Origin: Streptococcus gallinaceus
GTDB lineage: Bacteria; Bacillota; Bacilli; Lactobacillales; Streptococcaceae
Direction of reading: 5' to 3'
DNA: 64,000 nucleotides
Assembly (NCBI RefSeq): GCF_024170225.1
Contig: NZ_JALJXU010000010.1
Location: forward strand, 1-64,000
Under the pieces are notes generated by a model that had not been told where the DNA came from, searched no databases, and saw only the letters and a program-made list of their open reading frames with translations. Shown here piece after piece: positions 19,717 to 28,771 of this stretch. The position numbers were made by a program, and so were the translations under genes. How positions within the stretch are numbered: the stretch's first letter is position 1; each line of letters begins with the position of its first letter.

Positions 19717-20994
19717 CTACTTCACCTCCTTTATAACATCATCAAATAATAAGAGTGCCCTTTGCCAATTTGTTGTAACCTTTAAGTTATTTAGTTCGAT
19801 CATTGTTAACAGAATTCCAATTATTCCATCTAAATAACCAAGATTATCTTTTGTTTTTATATTTTCAAATTCCGCGGTAGTATTAAAACCATATGTCATG
19901 TCTTCTCTAAAATCACTAATTAACTTTTCCTTAAGAGATTTTATACAGTCATCAAAATCAGTTGTTTTATAAATTTTTTTAAAAAATAGGCAAATCTCAA
20001 TTGCTCCAGAAAATCCGTGACATAAAATAGATTGTTCCAAACCATTACTTCTCCTGATGGACGCTTTCAAGATGTTACAAGCTTTAGATTTTAGTTTCTT
20101 ATCTTCTAGAGCCAAACTTGAATACAGATATAGCAAACTAATTCCTGGGCTACCGTAGCACCACGCATCTCGAATAAATCCATACTGTAAATTGCTTTTT
20201 TCTGTTTTCTTTAGTTCAATATCGCTTAATCCCTCTTTCCACATATAATTTTTTAACTCGTGTTTTTCGTATAACATTATAATTTTTTTGATTGCTGCAA
20301 TAGATTTTTCATTAGAATAGCCTTTTAATTTTGAATAAGACAACATTACGCCAACACCCGCAAGGCCGTGTGCTAAACCAAAATTTAGACATCCTAACGG
20401 ATAAAGCTTAGACTCTGTCTTGGACATTTGATTCTTTGATTCCACATAGAAGCCTGTTAAAGTAGAATTTTTTAGTGAAAACTCAGACAAGAAATTGATA
20501 ATTCTGTTTATTATATAATCATTTTCATCTTGCTCCTGAGATAAAAGATAAACTAATACTCCAGATACTCCTTCTATGATGTCATAATCTGTAGGAGAGA
20601 TTTCCTTAATATCTATATTTTCAATCTTACTTAACGTATAGTACTTAATGTACTCATTAAAACTAATCAATAAGTTATGATATTCTGGGTGTTCTTCAAC
20701 TAAATGAAGTATACTTATTCCAATTCCAGAAACTCCTGAAAATAAAGAATCCGATAAAACACCATAATTTCTCATTTGTTTAACCATAAAGTTAACATAT
20801 TTACCCGTTCTAACGGAGTATTTTCTTTCACTAGTTAAACTTGTCAATTCTGAAGATAATAATATCAATCCAGGTAAACCGGAAGACAAGGTCAATAAAT
20901 CATAATTCGGTTGTTCAGCATATATTTTTAACTGCTCATCAAATTTAGCAAATACTTTCTCAGATAAATCAATAATAACTTTATTTTCATCCAT
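19717..20994 (-). CDS. nsuC: Lanthionine cyclase LanC
   Basis: A zinc enzyme that couples Cys thiols to dehydrated Ser/Thr to form the (methyl)lanthionine rings. The 425-aa alpha-toroid protein has GLAHGLAGVGVMLSYSKL (catalytic His), WCYGSPGISLLYLYSS (zinc Cys) and LCHGFSGAIEICLFF (zinc Cys and His). The start overlaps the transporter end by 8 bases (ATGGATGA), so translation is coupled. Works with LanB on the leader-bearing precursor at the membrane. Confidence 0.95.
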   Translation of the reverse strand: MDENKVIIDLSEKVFAKFDEQLKIYAEQPNYDLLTLSSGLPGLILLSSELTSLTSERKYSVRTGKYVNFMVKQMRNYGVLSDSLFSGVSGIGISILHLVEEHPEYHNLLISFNEYIKYYTLSKIENIDIKEISPTDYDIIEGVSGVLVYLLSQEQDENDYIINRIINFLSEFSLKNSTLTGFYVESKNQMSKTESKLYPLGCLNFGLAHGLAGVGVMLSYSKLKGYSNEKSIAAIKKIIMLYEKHELKNYMWKEGLSDIELKKTEKSNLQYGFIRDAWCYGSPGISLLYLYSSLALEDKKLKSKACNILKASIRRSNGLEQSILCHGFSGAIEICLFFKKIYKTTDFDDCIKSLKEKLISDFREDMTYGFNTTAEFENIKTKDNLGYLDGIIGILLTMIELNNLKVTTNWQRALLLFDDVIKEVK

Positions 20995-22783
20995 CAGACT
21001 CCTCCTCGTACTTTTCTGAATAGTAAAGTTCCCTATAATATTTAGATTTACTTATAAGGTCGTCATGTTTTCCTTCATCAATAATTCGTCCATCTTGCAT
21101 AACTATAATTCGATCTGCTCTACTCGCAGCCATTAGATTATGTGACACAAACAAAGCAATCTTATCTTTAGAACGAGTTACAAATTCATCAAATATTTCT
21201 TTCTCTGAAACAGGATCAAGCGCTGAACTTGGTTCATCCAAAATGTATATGCTTGCATTCTTGAAGAAAGTCCTAGCCAATGCTACTTTTTGCCATTGTC
21301 CTCCTGAAATTTGTCTACTATCGTTAAACCAGGTCCCTAAACGTTGATTAAGGTTGAAATTGTTTTCTGCGGTTAAGAAATTTAATTTTAAGTTATCAAT
21401 ATGTTTCTTTATTTTGGAGTCAGATATACTGTTTACATCACTTAGGCCAATATTTTCTCTCACAGATAATTCAAACTTCACAAAGTCCTGAAAAAGAACA
21501 GAAACATTATTTTGATAATAACTCAAGTCTAGGACATCACTAGATTCGTTATTATAATATATTTGACCCTCTGAAGGTTGATATAATCCCGATAGTAATT
21601 TTACTAAGGTACTCTTACCAGAACCATTCTTCCCCACAATTGCTACAAGTTCACCCTTATTAAACTCAACATTAATATCCTCTAAAGTTTTTTTGACACT
21701 TCCTGGATAGATAAAAGAGAGATTATTGACTTTTATTTTGTCAATGCGCTTTTCAATTCTTGAGATTTTACTATTCTGAATTGAAATATTACTTACTTCC
21801 ATATCAAAAAATTTAAATAATTGTTCCATGAATAAACTTGTGTTATAGATGATATAAGTATTTTGGATCATAGATTGTGAGTAGGTATTTACACGAGTTA
21901 TTGCTTGAATAAGGCTTACAAAATTACCTACTAAAAGTTTACCGCTTCGAATTGACTGTATCATCATAAAAATAGCTATACCATTAATAAAATTCAATAA
22001 AATATCCAAACTTCCTCTGAAAAGAACTTTCTTTTTCGAAATATTCAAATCCTGATTCATAAAATTTCTTTTCAATGTTCCATATTTATCGATGAAATAT
22101 TGACTAATACCATTTAGTTTAATCTCTTTAAATGAAAAATCATGAGTAAGAAGATAATTGATGTACCAAACTTCCCTCTCCGAATTTGCTCGCTCCCATT
22201 GAATCAAAAATTCTAGCTGGCCAACACGCATAAAAATTACTAAGGAAATAACAGGAATTATCAGTAAAAAAGTCGATACTGCCACATTCCAAGTGGACAC
22301 ATAAATAATACTTGTTAATAAAGATAGAAACCCTGTAATCACACCAATGATAGCATTGAAAAGTTGGAACGGCTTATATGTACTATCTTGTACAATATTT
22401 TCAATGAGATTATATGTATCTGCTTGTTCAAAATCTATTAAATTTAGAGATGATGTTTTTTTCAATAACTTCAAATTGAGATTATAGGACAAGTTCATAT
22501 TAAATTTCTCACTTATATATGAGTTTAACTGACTTAGTATTGATAGCATCATTTGCATTAATATATAGACAATTAATACTGAAAAAATGTTACTTCCTTT
22601 TTTTAAAACAGCATTGATTAATTCTTGATAGATAAATAAGCTTGCTAAAGGAATTATTGATTGTAATATGTTTAAAATTATTAGATAGCTAGCATATTTT
22701 CTTTCTATTCGAAAAATTAATCTTATTGTTTTAGGAATTGTCAAAATTGTTTGAAAAAAATTTTTTAGTGTAAATTTATCCAT
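20987..22783 (-). CDS. nsuT: Lantibiotic ABC exporter NisT/NsuT type
   Basis: Exports the modified precursor with its leader. I start it at the ATG at 22783 (MDKFTLKNFFQTILTIPKTI), which overlaps the LanB stop by 8 bases (ATGGATAA); the longer frame has no ribosome site. The 598-aa half transporter has six membrane segments, Walker A GKNGSGKST, signature ISGGQWQKVALAR and Walker B IYILDEPSSALDP. There is no N-terminal C39 peptidase domain, in line with leader removal by the separate subtilisin-like protease of this locus. Confidence 0.94.
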   Translation of the reverse strand: MDKFTLKNFFQTILTIPKTIRLIFRIERKYASYLIILNILQSIIPLASLFIYQELINAVLKKGSNIFSVLIVYILMQMMLSILSQLNSYISEKFNMNLSYNLNLKLLKKTSSLNLIDFEQADTYNLIENIVQDSTYKPFQLFNAIIGVITGFLSLLTSIIYVSTWNVAVSTFLLIIPVISLVIFMRVGQLEFLIQWERANSEREVWYINYLLTHDFSFKEIKLNGISQYFIDKYGTLKRNFMNQDLNISKKKVLFRGSLDILLNFINGIAIFMMIQSIRSGKLLVGNFVSLIQAITRVNTYSQSMIQNTYIIYNTSLFMEQLFKFFDMEVSNISIQNSKISRIEKRIDKIKVNNLSFIYPGSVKKTLEDINVEFNKGELVAIVGKNGSGKSTLVKLLSGLYQPSEGQIYYNNESSDVLDLSYYQNNVSVLFQDFVKFELSVRENIGLSDVNSISDSKIKKHIDNLKLNFLTAENNFNLNQRLGTWFNDSRQISGGQWQKVALARTFFKNASIYILDEPSSALDPVSEKEIFDEFVTRSKDKIALFVSHNLMAASRADRIIVMQDGRIIDEGKHDDLISKSKYYRELYYSEKYEEESDG

Positions 22784-25751
22784 GATTGTGCCCATTTCTA
22801 AATTCTTCACTGATTATCAATCCGCGAATTATAGCATAAATCTTAGTCTCATTTTCTCTCTTTATACCAAATAAGCGATTATTGTGTACATGAATGATAC
22901 TATCATAAATGATATATGTATAGTCATCTAATAATTGAATACAACTGTCTGATAATTTCTTAAGTCTTTGACATAGTTTAGATAGTTCTGGAAGAAGATT
23001 TATTAAATATCCCTTTATTAAGTACAAATCAATTAATGCAGTATTCCTATTTTTATCTCTATTTTGACTGTCTAAATGCTCTGGACAAGCAAATTCTAAA
23101 AATTGTATTATTTCTTTATTGTTATCTTTAAAAAATGATTTGAGATAAAAGTAGTTAAATATTATTGCTAAATCATCTATGGTTAAATCTAATCTTTTCT
23201 GCCGAATTAAACTTAATGAATTGATGACTATTTCAGTATCTAGACAAAAAATCTCTTCTACCAAAGGAATTCTTTCTAGTCCCCCATACCTTTCGATTTC
23301 TCTGTCATACGTTGAAATATCTATATTTGATATTAACTTGTTTTGTATGCAGAGTTGAAAAATCTCTTGAATTTTTTCAAAACTTTTATATAAATTCTGC
23401 GTTCTTATCCTTAGTCGGATATGAAATTTTGGATCAGTATATCTGATATAGAAGCTCATCCCATCATCTAAATTTACTAACTTCAAAATTTGAGGCATTA
23501 TATCCGAAAGAAATTCCTCTTGCCTATCTGCCGACATATACAATTTAAAGTAGAGCCATTCATCAAATGGTATTTTCTGTCTAACATTTGTCGGAATAAC
23601 CTCTGGTAATATTTCTTTTATGTACCTAAGTTCCTTAATTTCATCCTTAGCAAATACTGGAACAACTATATCAGAAACATAAGTTGTAGATTCCTTCTCT
23701 ACAAGGTGTGAATCAAAAATACACTCTGATAGACATAATTCTTCATTTTTATTACTACTTTTTCTTACAATATCTTCAAAAAGTTGATTATCTAGTGGAT
23801 TATTACGGTTAATCAATATTCGATTATCACTGTTATCAACATAAAATTTTGTCGGAAGATTGTTTTCAAGAATAATCTGATGGATATCCTTCGACAACCT
23901 CCTTCCACTAAGCCTCCAACGTTCAGGAGCAACAATAATGTCCTTAAATACTATTCTAGGAATATGAGAAAATTTTTGATAAACCATCTCCCAAGGGAAT
24001 ATTCCGAAATGATCTTCTTGAGCTATCTCACATAAAAACCGTAATTCATTGCTAAACATCATTTGGTTATACATATTTGTACTATAAAATTTTAAGAGTT
24101 CCTTAGTTTTGAAATTTCTAGCATAAAAACTATTCTTAGAATCAATACCAATATATATATCAGATAAAATTTGACTTCTCTTATCCATATTCGTAAAAAG
24201 TGATAATACTTTTTCTCTGACATTTGTTGTGCGCATAACATTAGCATGACGAAGATTCTCTGGTAAAAATGTTATTTCACAAGAGTTATACCCTGATACG
24301 TGATTATTGTTTTCAACAATTTGAGTGATAGTTTGATGATAATGTTCCAATTTATCTGATAGAATAGAAAACCTGCCTGAGCTAGCTCCTAAGTTCTTAG
24401 AACATCCTGTATTAGTTAAGCTTAGTACGCTTTTACCATCTACTTTATTAACATAAAAGAACAACTCAAATCCTACATTGATTTTATCTTTGTCTTGATT
24501 AAAAAAATCTTCTTCATTATAAAGTTGAATATTTCCACCTGTTTCTAAGGCTTTTTCAAAATTATTGAGATATTCTAATTCTTCTTTTTCACTAAAATAT
24601 ACAGTAGAAGGCGAAGATTCCCAGAAATCATTTTTGGGGTGCTGATATCCATATGGAGAACCAATTCCTAAATTAGAATCAAACAACTCCATCAACTGAA
24701 CTTCTCTATTTACTCCGTACTTATCTAAAAATTTTTCTTTATAATCATCTAAATAAGTACGCTTTACATGATCTGAATTACTTACTAGAAACTCAGCAAA
24801 TTCTACTATCTGAGTTTTATTTTCATTACCTAATTGGATTTGACCATCATTATAAAGATCAATTTGAAGAAAATTAGGAGTTTCAACTAACGATGACATT
24901 AACTTGTAGATTTCTTGAAGCTTTTCAATCCCATCCCCAATTTCCAATTCAGAATATTCAACAATTAAGTTGCTAATTGCTATTAGTTTAAAATAATAAA
25001 GATTTTGCTTATCGATTTCTTTGACTTTAGAAATGAATTCTTCAAACTTAAAATTCATTATTAATTCTGAATTAATATTTGAAATTAGAAAATGACTATC
25101 AATCAAACTCATGATATATGATGTTGCAATATCTCGATACTCTTCACCATAGGATTCAACAAGTTTTTCTATAATACAGTTAAAATATACATATTTATCA
25201 CAACAAAGCTCATCAATAAGTTGATAAACTTTAGTGAACTTTATGTTGACTTCTTCAATTTTAGTATCATTTATAGAAAACAATTGAACAACTCTATCTC
25301 CAAATTGATAGTTGGCTGGATTTATTTTATAGGCTAATTCTCGAGAATATTCCTTCTCAATCTTAAAAACTAGACGTATTAACCACTCTGAATCCAAGAG
25401 TACTTTTTTTAATGTTTTTCCATTCAAGTTTAATTTCTCTGTAGAAGAAAATGAACCTATTGAAGTTTCACTAAATAAACCAAATGGTGTTGAGCGCTCC
25501 TTACTACGCTTATAATATTTATATACAGATTCTGATAATTGGTTGATTTTTTTCCTTTTCATTGAATCACCACTATAATATTTTTGAAGCGATTCATATA
25601 AACTCCTGCTGGCTACAAATAGTTGCTCCTGGAATATCTTATTCTCTCTTATAGTTTCTAAAAATGAATTATAATCACATTCCAACAATTCATGTATTCC
25701 AATGATTGCATTACGAACCAAAAAATTATTTGTAGTATATTTATGTTCCAT
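22776..25751 (-). CDS. nsuB: Lantibiotic dehydratase LanB (NisB/NsuB type)
   Basis: Dehydrates Ser/Thr in the core peptide by tRNA-Glu-dependent glutamylation and elimination. The 991-aa protein has an N-terminal glutamylation domain (YKYYKRSKERSTPFGLFSET with the conserved Arg residues) and a C-terminal elimination domain (from about residue 730: DEWLYFKLYMSADRQEEFL and KFHIRLRIRTQNL). I start it at the ATG at 25751 (MEHKYTTNNFLVRN) behind TTGGAG. It follows an attenuator-like hairpin after the precursor gene, so LanB is made at lower levels than the precursor. Confidence 0.95.
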   Translation of the reverse strand: MEHKYTTNNFLVRNAIIGIHELLECDYNSFLETIRENKIFQEQLFVASRSLYESLQKYYSGDSMKRKKINQLSESVYKYYKRSKERSTPFGLFSETSIGSFSSTEKLNLNGKTLKKVLLDSEWLIRLVFKIEKEYSRELAYKINPANYQFGDRVVQLFSINDTKIEEVNIKFTKVYQLIDELCCDKYVYFNCIIEKLVESYGEEYRDIATSYIMSLIDSHFLISNINSELIMNFKFEEFISKVKEIDKQNLYYFKLIAISNLIVEYSELEIGDGIEKLQEIYKLMSSLVETPNFLQIDLYNDGQIQLGNENKTQIVEFAEFLVSNSDHVKRTYLDDYKEKFLDKYGVNREVQLMELFDSNLGIGSPYGYQHPKNDFWESSPSTVYFSEKEELEYLNNFEKALETGGNIQLYNEEDFFNQDKDKINVGFELFFYVNKVDGKSVLSLTNTGCSKNLGASSGRFSILSDKLEHYHQTITQIVENNNHVSGYNSCEITFLPENLRHANVMRTTNVREKVLSLFTNMDKRSQILSDIYIGIDSKNSFYARNFKTKELLKFYSTNMYNQMMFSNELRFLCEIAQEDHFGIFPWEMVYQKFSHIPRIVFKDIIVAPERWRLSGRRLSKDIHQIILENNLPTKFYVDNSDNRILINRNNPLDNQLFEDIVRKSSNKNEELCLSECIFDSHLVEKESTTYVSDIVVPVFAKDEIKELRYIKEILPEVIPTNVRQKIPFDEWLYFKLYMSADRQEEFLSDIMPQILKLVNLDDGMSFYIRYTDPKFHIRLRIRTQNLYKSFEKIQEIFQLCIQNKLISNIDISTYDREIERYGGLERIPLVEEIFCLDTEIVINSLSLIRQKRLDLTIDDLAIIFNYFYLKSFFKDNNKEIIQFLEFACPEHLDSQNRDKNRNTALIDLYLIKGYLINLLPELSKLCQRLKKLSDSCIQLLDDYTYIIYDSIIHVHNNRLFGIKRENETKIYAIIRGLIISEEFRNGHNHG

Positions 25752-25812
25752 TAGCAGCTCCAACTTCTAAATTATTTTTATAAATCTTCAAATATTATTT
25801 TGGAAATTTATA

Positions 25813-25852
25813 AAAATAAAGGTAGTAGACTACTATCCACTACCTTTATTTT
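25813..25852 (-). terminator. Attenuator hairpin between lantibiotic precursor and LanB
   Basis: On the minus strand AATAAAGGTAGT and ACTACCTTTATT form a 12-bp stem followed by a TTTTTATAAATTT stretch. A leaky terminator here keeps precursor mRNA in excess over the B-T-C-I message, as in other lantibiotic operons. Confidence 0.7.
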
Positions 25853-25991
25853 AGCAATAGACATATTCGTCTAAAGAGTAATATCCTAAGCAAATATTCT
25901 AATATTTAGAGGGACCTTACTCGAAAAGATATAGAGTCCCTTTCTTTCTTAGTCAAGATTTGCAAAAAGATAGTTACTAAACAAATCAATT

Positions 25992-26159
25992 TTATCCAAA
26001 ATGGCAACCACAAGTTGCGGTTTTGATTGCACAGGTCATCAAAATACCCGTCTTACATCCAGGGGTACATAATGATACACTAGTTACCCGAGGTGAAGCT
26101 CCTGAGTTGTTTTCCTTTGAGATTGTGACAAGATCTAAATTGAAATCTTCATTGTTCAT
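25992..26159 (-). CDS. nsuA: Nisin U/P-like lantibiotic precursor
   Basis: A 55-aa precursor starting at the ATG at 26159 after TTGGAGGAA. The leader MNNEDFNLDLVTISKEN has the FNLDL box recognised by LanB/LanC and ends in GASPR, the NisP cleavage site. The 31-aa core begins VTSVSLCTPGCK and ends GCHFG. By analogy with nisin: ring A S3-C7, B T8-C11, C T13-C19, D T23-C26, E T25-C28; T2 and S5 would stay dehydrated. The hinge is A-I-K. It has the 31-residue length and tail I recall for nisin U and nisin P, but Val at position 4 where those have Lys. Rings A and B, the lipid II binding part, are conserved. Confidence 0.95.
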   Translation of the reverse strand: MNNEDFNLDLVTISKENNSGASPRVTSVSLCTPGCKTGILMTCAIKTATCGCHFG

Positions 26160-26202
26160 AATAAAATTCCTCCAATTATTTTTTCTTTGTTCGAACAAAT
26201 AT

Positions 26203-26235
26203 ATTGTAAGATACCTAGTTCAGAATTTGTTCATA
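26203..26235 (-). promoter_or_regulatory. NisR-controlled promoter of the precursor gene
   Basis: On the minus strand TATGA (26235-26231), six bases, TCTGA (26224-26220), eleven bases, then the -10 box TACAAT (26208-26203). Spacing and -10 sequence match the nisA promoter as I recall it (two TCTGA repeats 11 bases apart). The distal repeat has one mismatch. Confidence 0.8.
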
Positions 26236-26402
26236 ATTATAGAGAATAGACAAATTTTTTATTTAGAATGCATGAAATATTTATACTGATACTCTGGACA
26301 ATTAAATAAAAAGATAGTTGACCAATGAAACTACTGAAAAAGTCTGATATTTTTAAAATATCATGAACAATACTGTCTTGAAAAGATAATAAAACAGACA
26401 TA

Positions 26403-26458
26403 AAAAGCGGATGACCTGCAATCTTTAGATTTCAAAATATGCTGTCATTCGCTTTTTA
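26403..26458 (-). terminator. Terminator after the F-E-G immunity operon
   Basis: On the minus strand AAAAAGCGAATGAC pairs with GTCATCCGCTTTTT across a long loop and ends in a T run, about 45 bases after the nsuG stop. The rest of the 345-base gap to the precursor gene holds its promoter. Confidence 0.75.
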
Positions 26459-26504
26459 TCTATTGAATTTTGTTGTATTCTACTCTTTTAGTGACCTCTA
26501 AAAT

Positions 26505-27191
26505 TTACCTCTTTTTACATATTTTTTGAATTTCAACATTATTCATAACAGCTAAATTACAAAAATACGATAATATGATAAAACCAATTAAGTATACTAG
26601 AATCATAAAAATTTCATTTTTCCCAATTTCTAGAATCATATTAACAGGTAAAACGATAGGCAACCAGAAGATATTTAAAAATACTTTATTGGTTGCAAAT
26701 ATAATAAACAGACATTCGATAAAAGAAATTACTAGATTCCCTCCCTTTCCCATGATAAGACTAAGTAACATATGGAAATGGTTAAGTAAGACTAATAATA
26801 ACCAAGTAATCACACCAACATACGCAAAGTAAGAGAGTCTATTAAATTCAACTCCTACCACTATCCAAACTGGAACTCCCAATAAAACCATAAGTAAGTC
26901 TGTCGAAATAAGCTTTATTCCCCAAATTATTCCACTATTTTTTTCGCTTTTTATATTTTGAAAGAAATTTGCTTTTTCCTCTTGTTCATGAAGAGAAATA
27001 GAGAAAATTGATGCTAATATACAATATCCTAACATAGGTAAAAAAATGATATTTTCAATTACAACTGAATTATTTGTAAACTGTAAATAAAGAGGAATTG
27101 TGAATAATTGAATAATTGATAAAATTAAAATAAGATTTAAAGTAAGAGAGCCTTTCAACTTTAGCAACTCACTTTTTAGAATTTTGTTCAT
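26505..27191 (-). CDS. nsuG: Lantibiotic immunity ABC permease, NisG type
   Basis: A 228-aa six-pass membrane permease (MNKILKSELLKLKGSLTLNL) that with the E permease and F ATPase expels nisin-like peptide from the membrane of the producer. Its start overlaps the nsuE end by 23 bases. Sequence is hydrophobic throughout with short loops, as in ABC-2 permeases. Confidence 0.88.
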   Translation of the reverse strand: MNKILKSELLKLKGSLTLNLILILSIIQLFTIPLYLQFTNNSVVIENIIFLPMLGYCILASIFSISLHEQEEKANFFQNIKSEKNSGIIWGIKLISTDLLMVLLGVPVWIVVGVEFNRLSYFAYVGVITWLLLVLLNHFHMLLSLIMGKGGNLVISFIECLFIIFATNKVFLNIFWLPIVLPVNMILEIGKNEIFMILVYLIGFIILSYFCNLAVMNNVEIQKICKKR

Positions 27192-27906
27192 TAGTTATCC
27201 TCCACTTCAACAAACTAAGGAAACTCACAAAAACTAAGATTGAAAGAGATACTGATATTAAAATTGTCGATATTTCAACTCCACTTAATGCTGCCTCTAA
27301 ATCACCTGAGGGTTTTAAATGTAAAAGAGCATAAGCAATTTTATAGTGATAAGTATAAGGAAATATGAACCAAACCGATGTCTGAGCTATTAGAGGAGCA
27401 ACTAATAAGCAAATAAGAGAATTTGTAGCCAACAACAAGTAGGGATTTATCCACTTTGCTAGAAAATATAATAGTGGTAATACCCAAGCAGAAGAAACAC
27501 CAATAAGTAATAAACAAATCAAATCTTTACCAATGTCTACTGACATCACACCTGAAAAAAGAAATGAGATGCCATAAAATATTATCGTAAAAATAAAGGT
27601 TGAAATCAAAACATCCTTGAACTTCAACAGTATCTTCGCTAAATAAATAGTAAACGTATATCTACCCAAGCTAATATTTTGAAACGCACCTGCATTCTCC
27701 TCCGCGCTATAATCAGCTAAAAACAATAACCCAAGGAGAGTGAAAAGAAATCCTCCCTCCCACCAATAAATTGAAAAACTTTCTAAATTGAGAGGTCCTG
27801 CTAGTATGAAAGCTATAAAAATTGCTAGCAAAGGAATAAGGATTAGTAATTTTTTATCAGAGCTAGATTTTTGCTTCAGCCACTCAGATTTAAAAATATT
27901 AGTCAT
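27169..27906 (-). CDS. nsuE: Lantibiotic immunity ABC permease, NisE type
   Basis: A 245-aa ABC-2 permease with six membrane segments. I choose the ATG at 27906 (MTNIFKSEWLKQKSSSDKKL), which has GGAGGTG six bases upstream and overlaps the nsuF stop (ATGACTAA); earlier in-frame starts would place the initiation codon in or before that ribosome site. Partner of the G permease. Confidence 0.88.
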   Translation of the reverse strand: MTNIFKSEWLKQKSSSDKKLLILIPLLAIFIAFILAGPLNLESFSIYWWEGGFLFTLLGLLFLADYSAEENAGAFQNISLGRYTFTIYLAKILLKFKDVLISTFIFTIIFYGISFLFSGVMSVDIGKDLICLLLIGVSSAWVLPLLYFLAKWINPYLLLATNSLICLLVAPLIAQTSVWFIFPYTYHYKIAYALLHLKPSGDLEAALSGVEISTILISVSLSILVFVSFLSLLKWRITNEQNSKK

Positions 27907-28600
27907 TTCCATCACCTCCATGGACAATTCTAAAGAATAGGTTTTCTAAATCATTTGAATTCTTATTAGTATCATCGTAAAAAATCTTGCCCTGATTCAG
28001 TATAACGATTTGATCCGCAATTTTGCTGACTTCACTTAGTTGATGGCTGGACAAGAGGACTGTCATTCCAGATTTTTTTAAATCCCTAATTAAATTTAGC
28101 AATTCTTTTATCCCATCTGGATCTAGACCATTAGTTGGCTCATCTAAAATTAATAAATCAGGATTGGTAATAATTGCCATTCCTAAACCAAGTCGTTGCT
28201 TCATTCCTAATGAAAAGTGCCCTGCCTTCTTTTTTCCAGTATCAGATAAACCAACCAACTGAAGTACCTCATAAATTCTTTCATCTGGAATATCATGTAG
28301 CAATGCTCGTGTTTTTAAATTGTCAAATGCAGAAAGATTCAAATAGATAGCAGGAGATTCAATCAACGCTCCAATATCAAATCTATTTTCTTCTACAATA
28401 TCCTTATGCTTTCCATTGAAAATGACTTCTCCACTATCAGCTCTTTCTAACCCAAAAAGAATTTTCATAATGGTGGATTTCCCAGCCCCATTTACTCCCA
28501 GAAGACCACAAATAGTACCTTCTTCAATTTTAAATGAAACGTCTTTTAAAACCTCTTTGTCTTTATAGCTTTTTCTTAGATTTTGAATGATAACTTCCAT
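27899..28600 (-). CDS. nsuF: Lantibiotic immunity ABC ATPase, NisF type
   Basis: The ATPase of the F-E-G self-protection exporter. The ATG at 28600 (MEVIIQNLRKSYKDKEVL) is preferred because GGAGG lies eight bases upstream; the ATG 15 bases earlier overlaps this site. 233 aa. Walker A GVNGAGKST, Q-loop and FDNLKTRALLHDI, signature FSLGMKQRLGLGMAI, Walker B LLILDEPTNGLDPDG and switch SSHQLSEV are all present. Confidence 0.93.
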   Translation of the reverse strand: MEVIIQNLRKSYKDKEVLKDVSFKIEEGTICGLLGVNGAGKSTIMKILFGLERADSGEVIFNGKHKDIVEENRFDIGALIESPAIYLNLSAFDNLKTRALLHDIPDERIYEVLQLVGLSDTGKKKAGHFSLGMKQRLGLGMAIITNPDLLILDEPTNGLDPDGIKELLNLIRDLKKSGMTVLLSSHQLSEVSKIADQIVILNQGKIFYDDTNKNSNDLENLFFRIVHGGDGND

Positions 28601-28625
28601 TTTTTCTGCCTCCATTTCTTTTATT

Positions 28626-28658
28626 ATAATACAAAAGAAATTTCAGTATTTGTTCAGA
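28626..28658 (-). promoter_or_regulatory. NisR-controlled promoter of the immunity pump operon
   Basis: On the minus strand TCTGA (28658-28654), six bases, ACTGA (28647-28643), eleven bases, TATTAT (28631-28626). Same geometry as the precursor promoter, one mismatch in the proximal repeat. It makes immunity rise together with production. Confidence 0.8.
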
Positions 28659-28713
28659 AAAAAAGATTGAGCAAAAAGTCGATATCTCATTGATTTTTTC
28701 AAATTTTCGAAAC

Positions 28714-28764
28714 AAAAAACCGCATAAAATCAACGTTTGTAAATGAAAAATTTCATGCGGTTTT
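28714..28764 (-). terminator. Terminator after the sensor kinase gene
   Basis: On the minus strand AAAACCGCATGAAA pairs with the complementary arm ending GCGGTTTTTT across a loop, just after the nsuK stop. It separates the P-R-K transcript from the F-E-G promoter. Confidence 0.85.
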
Positions 28765-28771
28765 GTTTATA

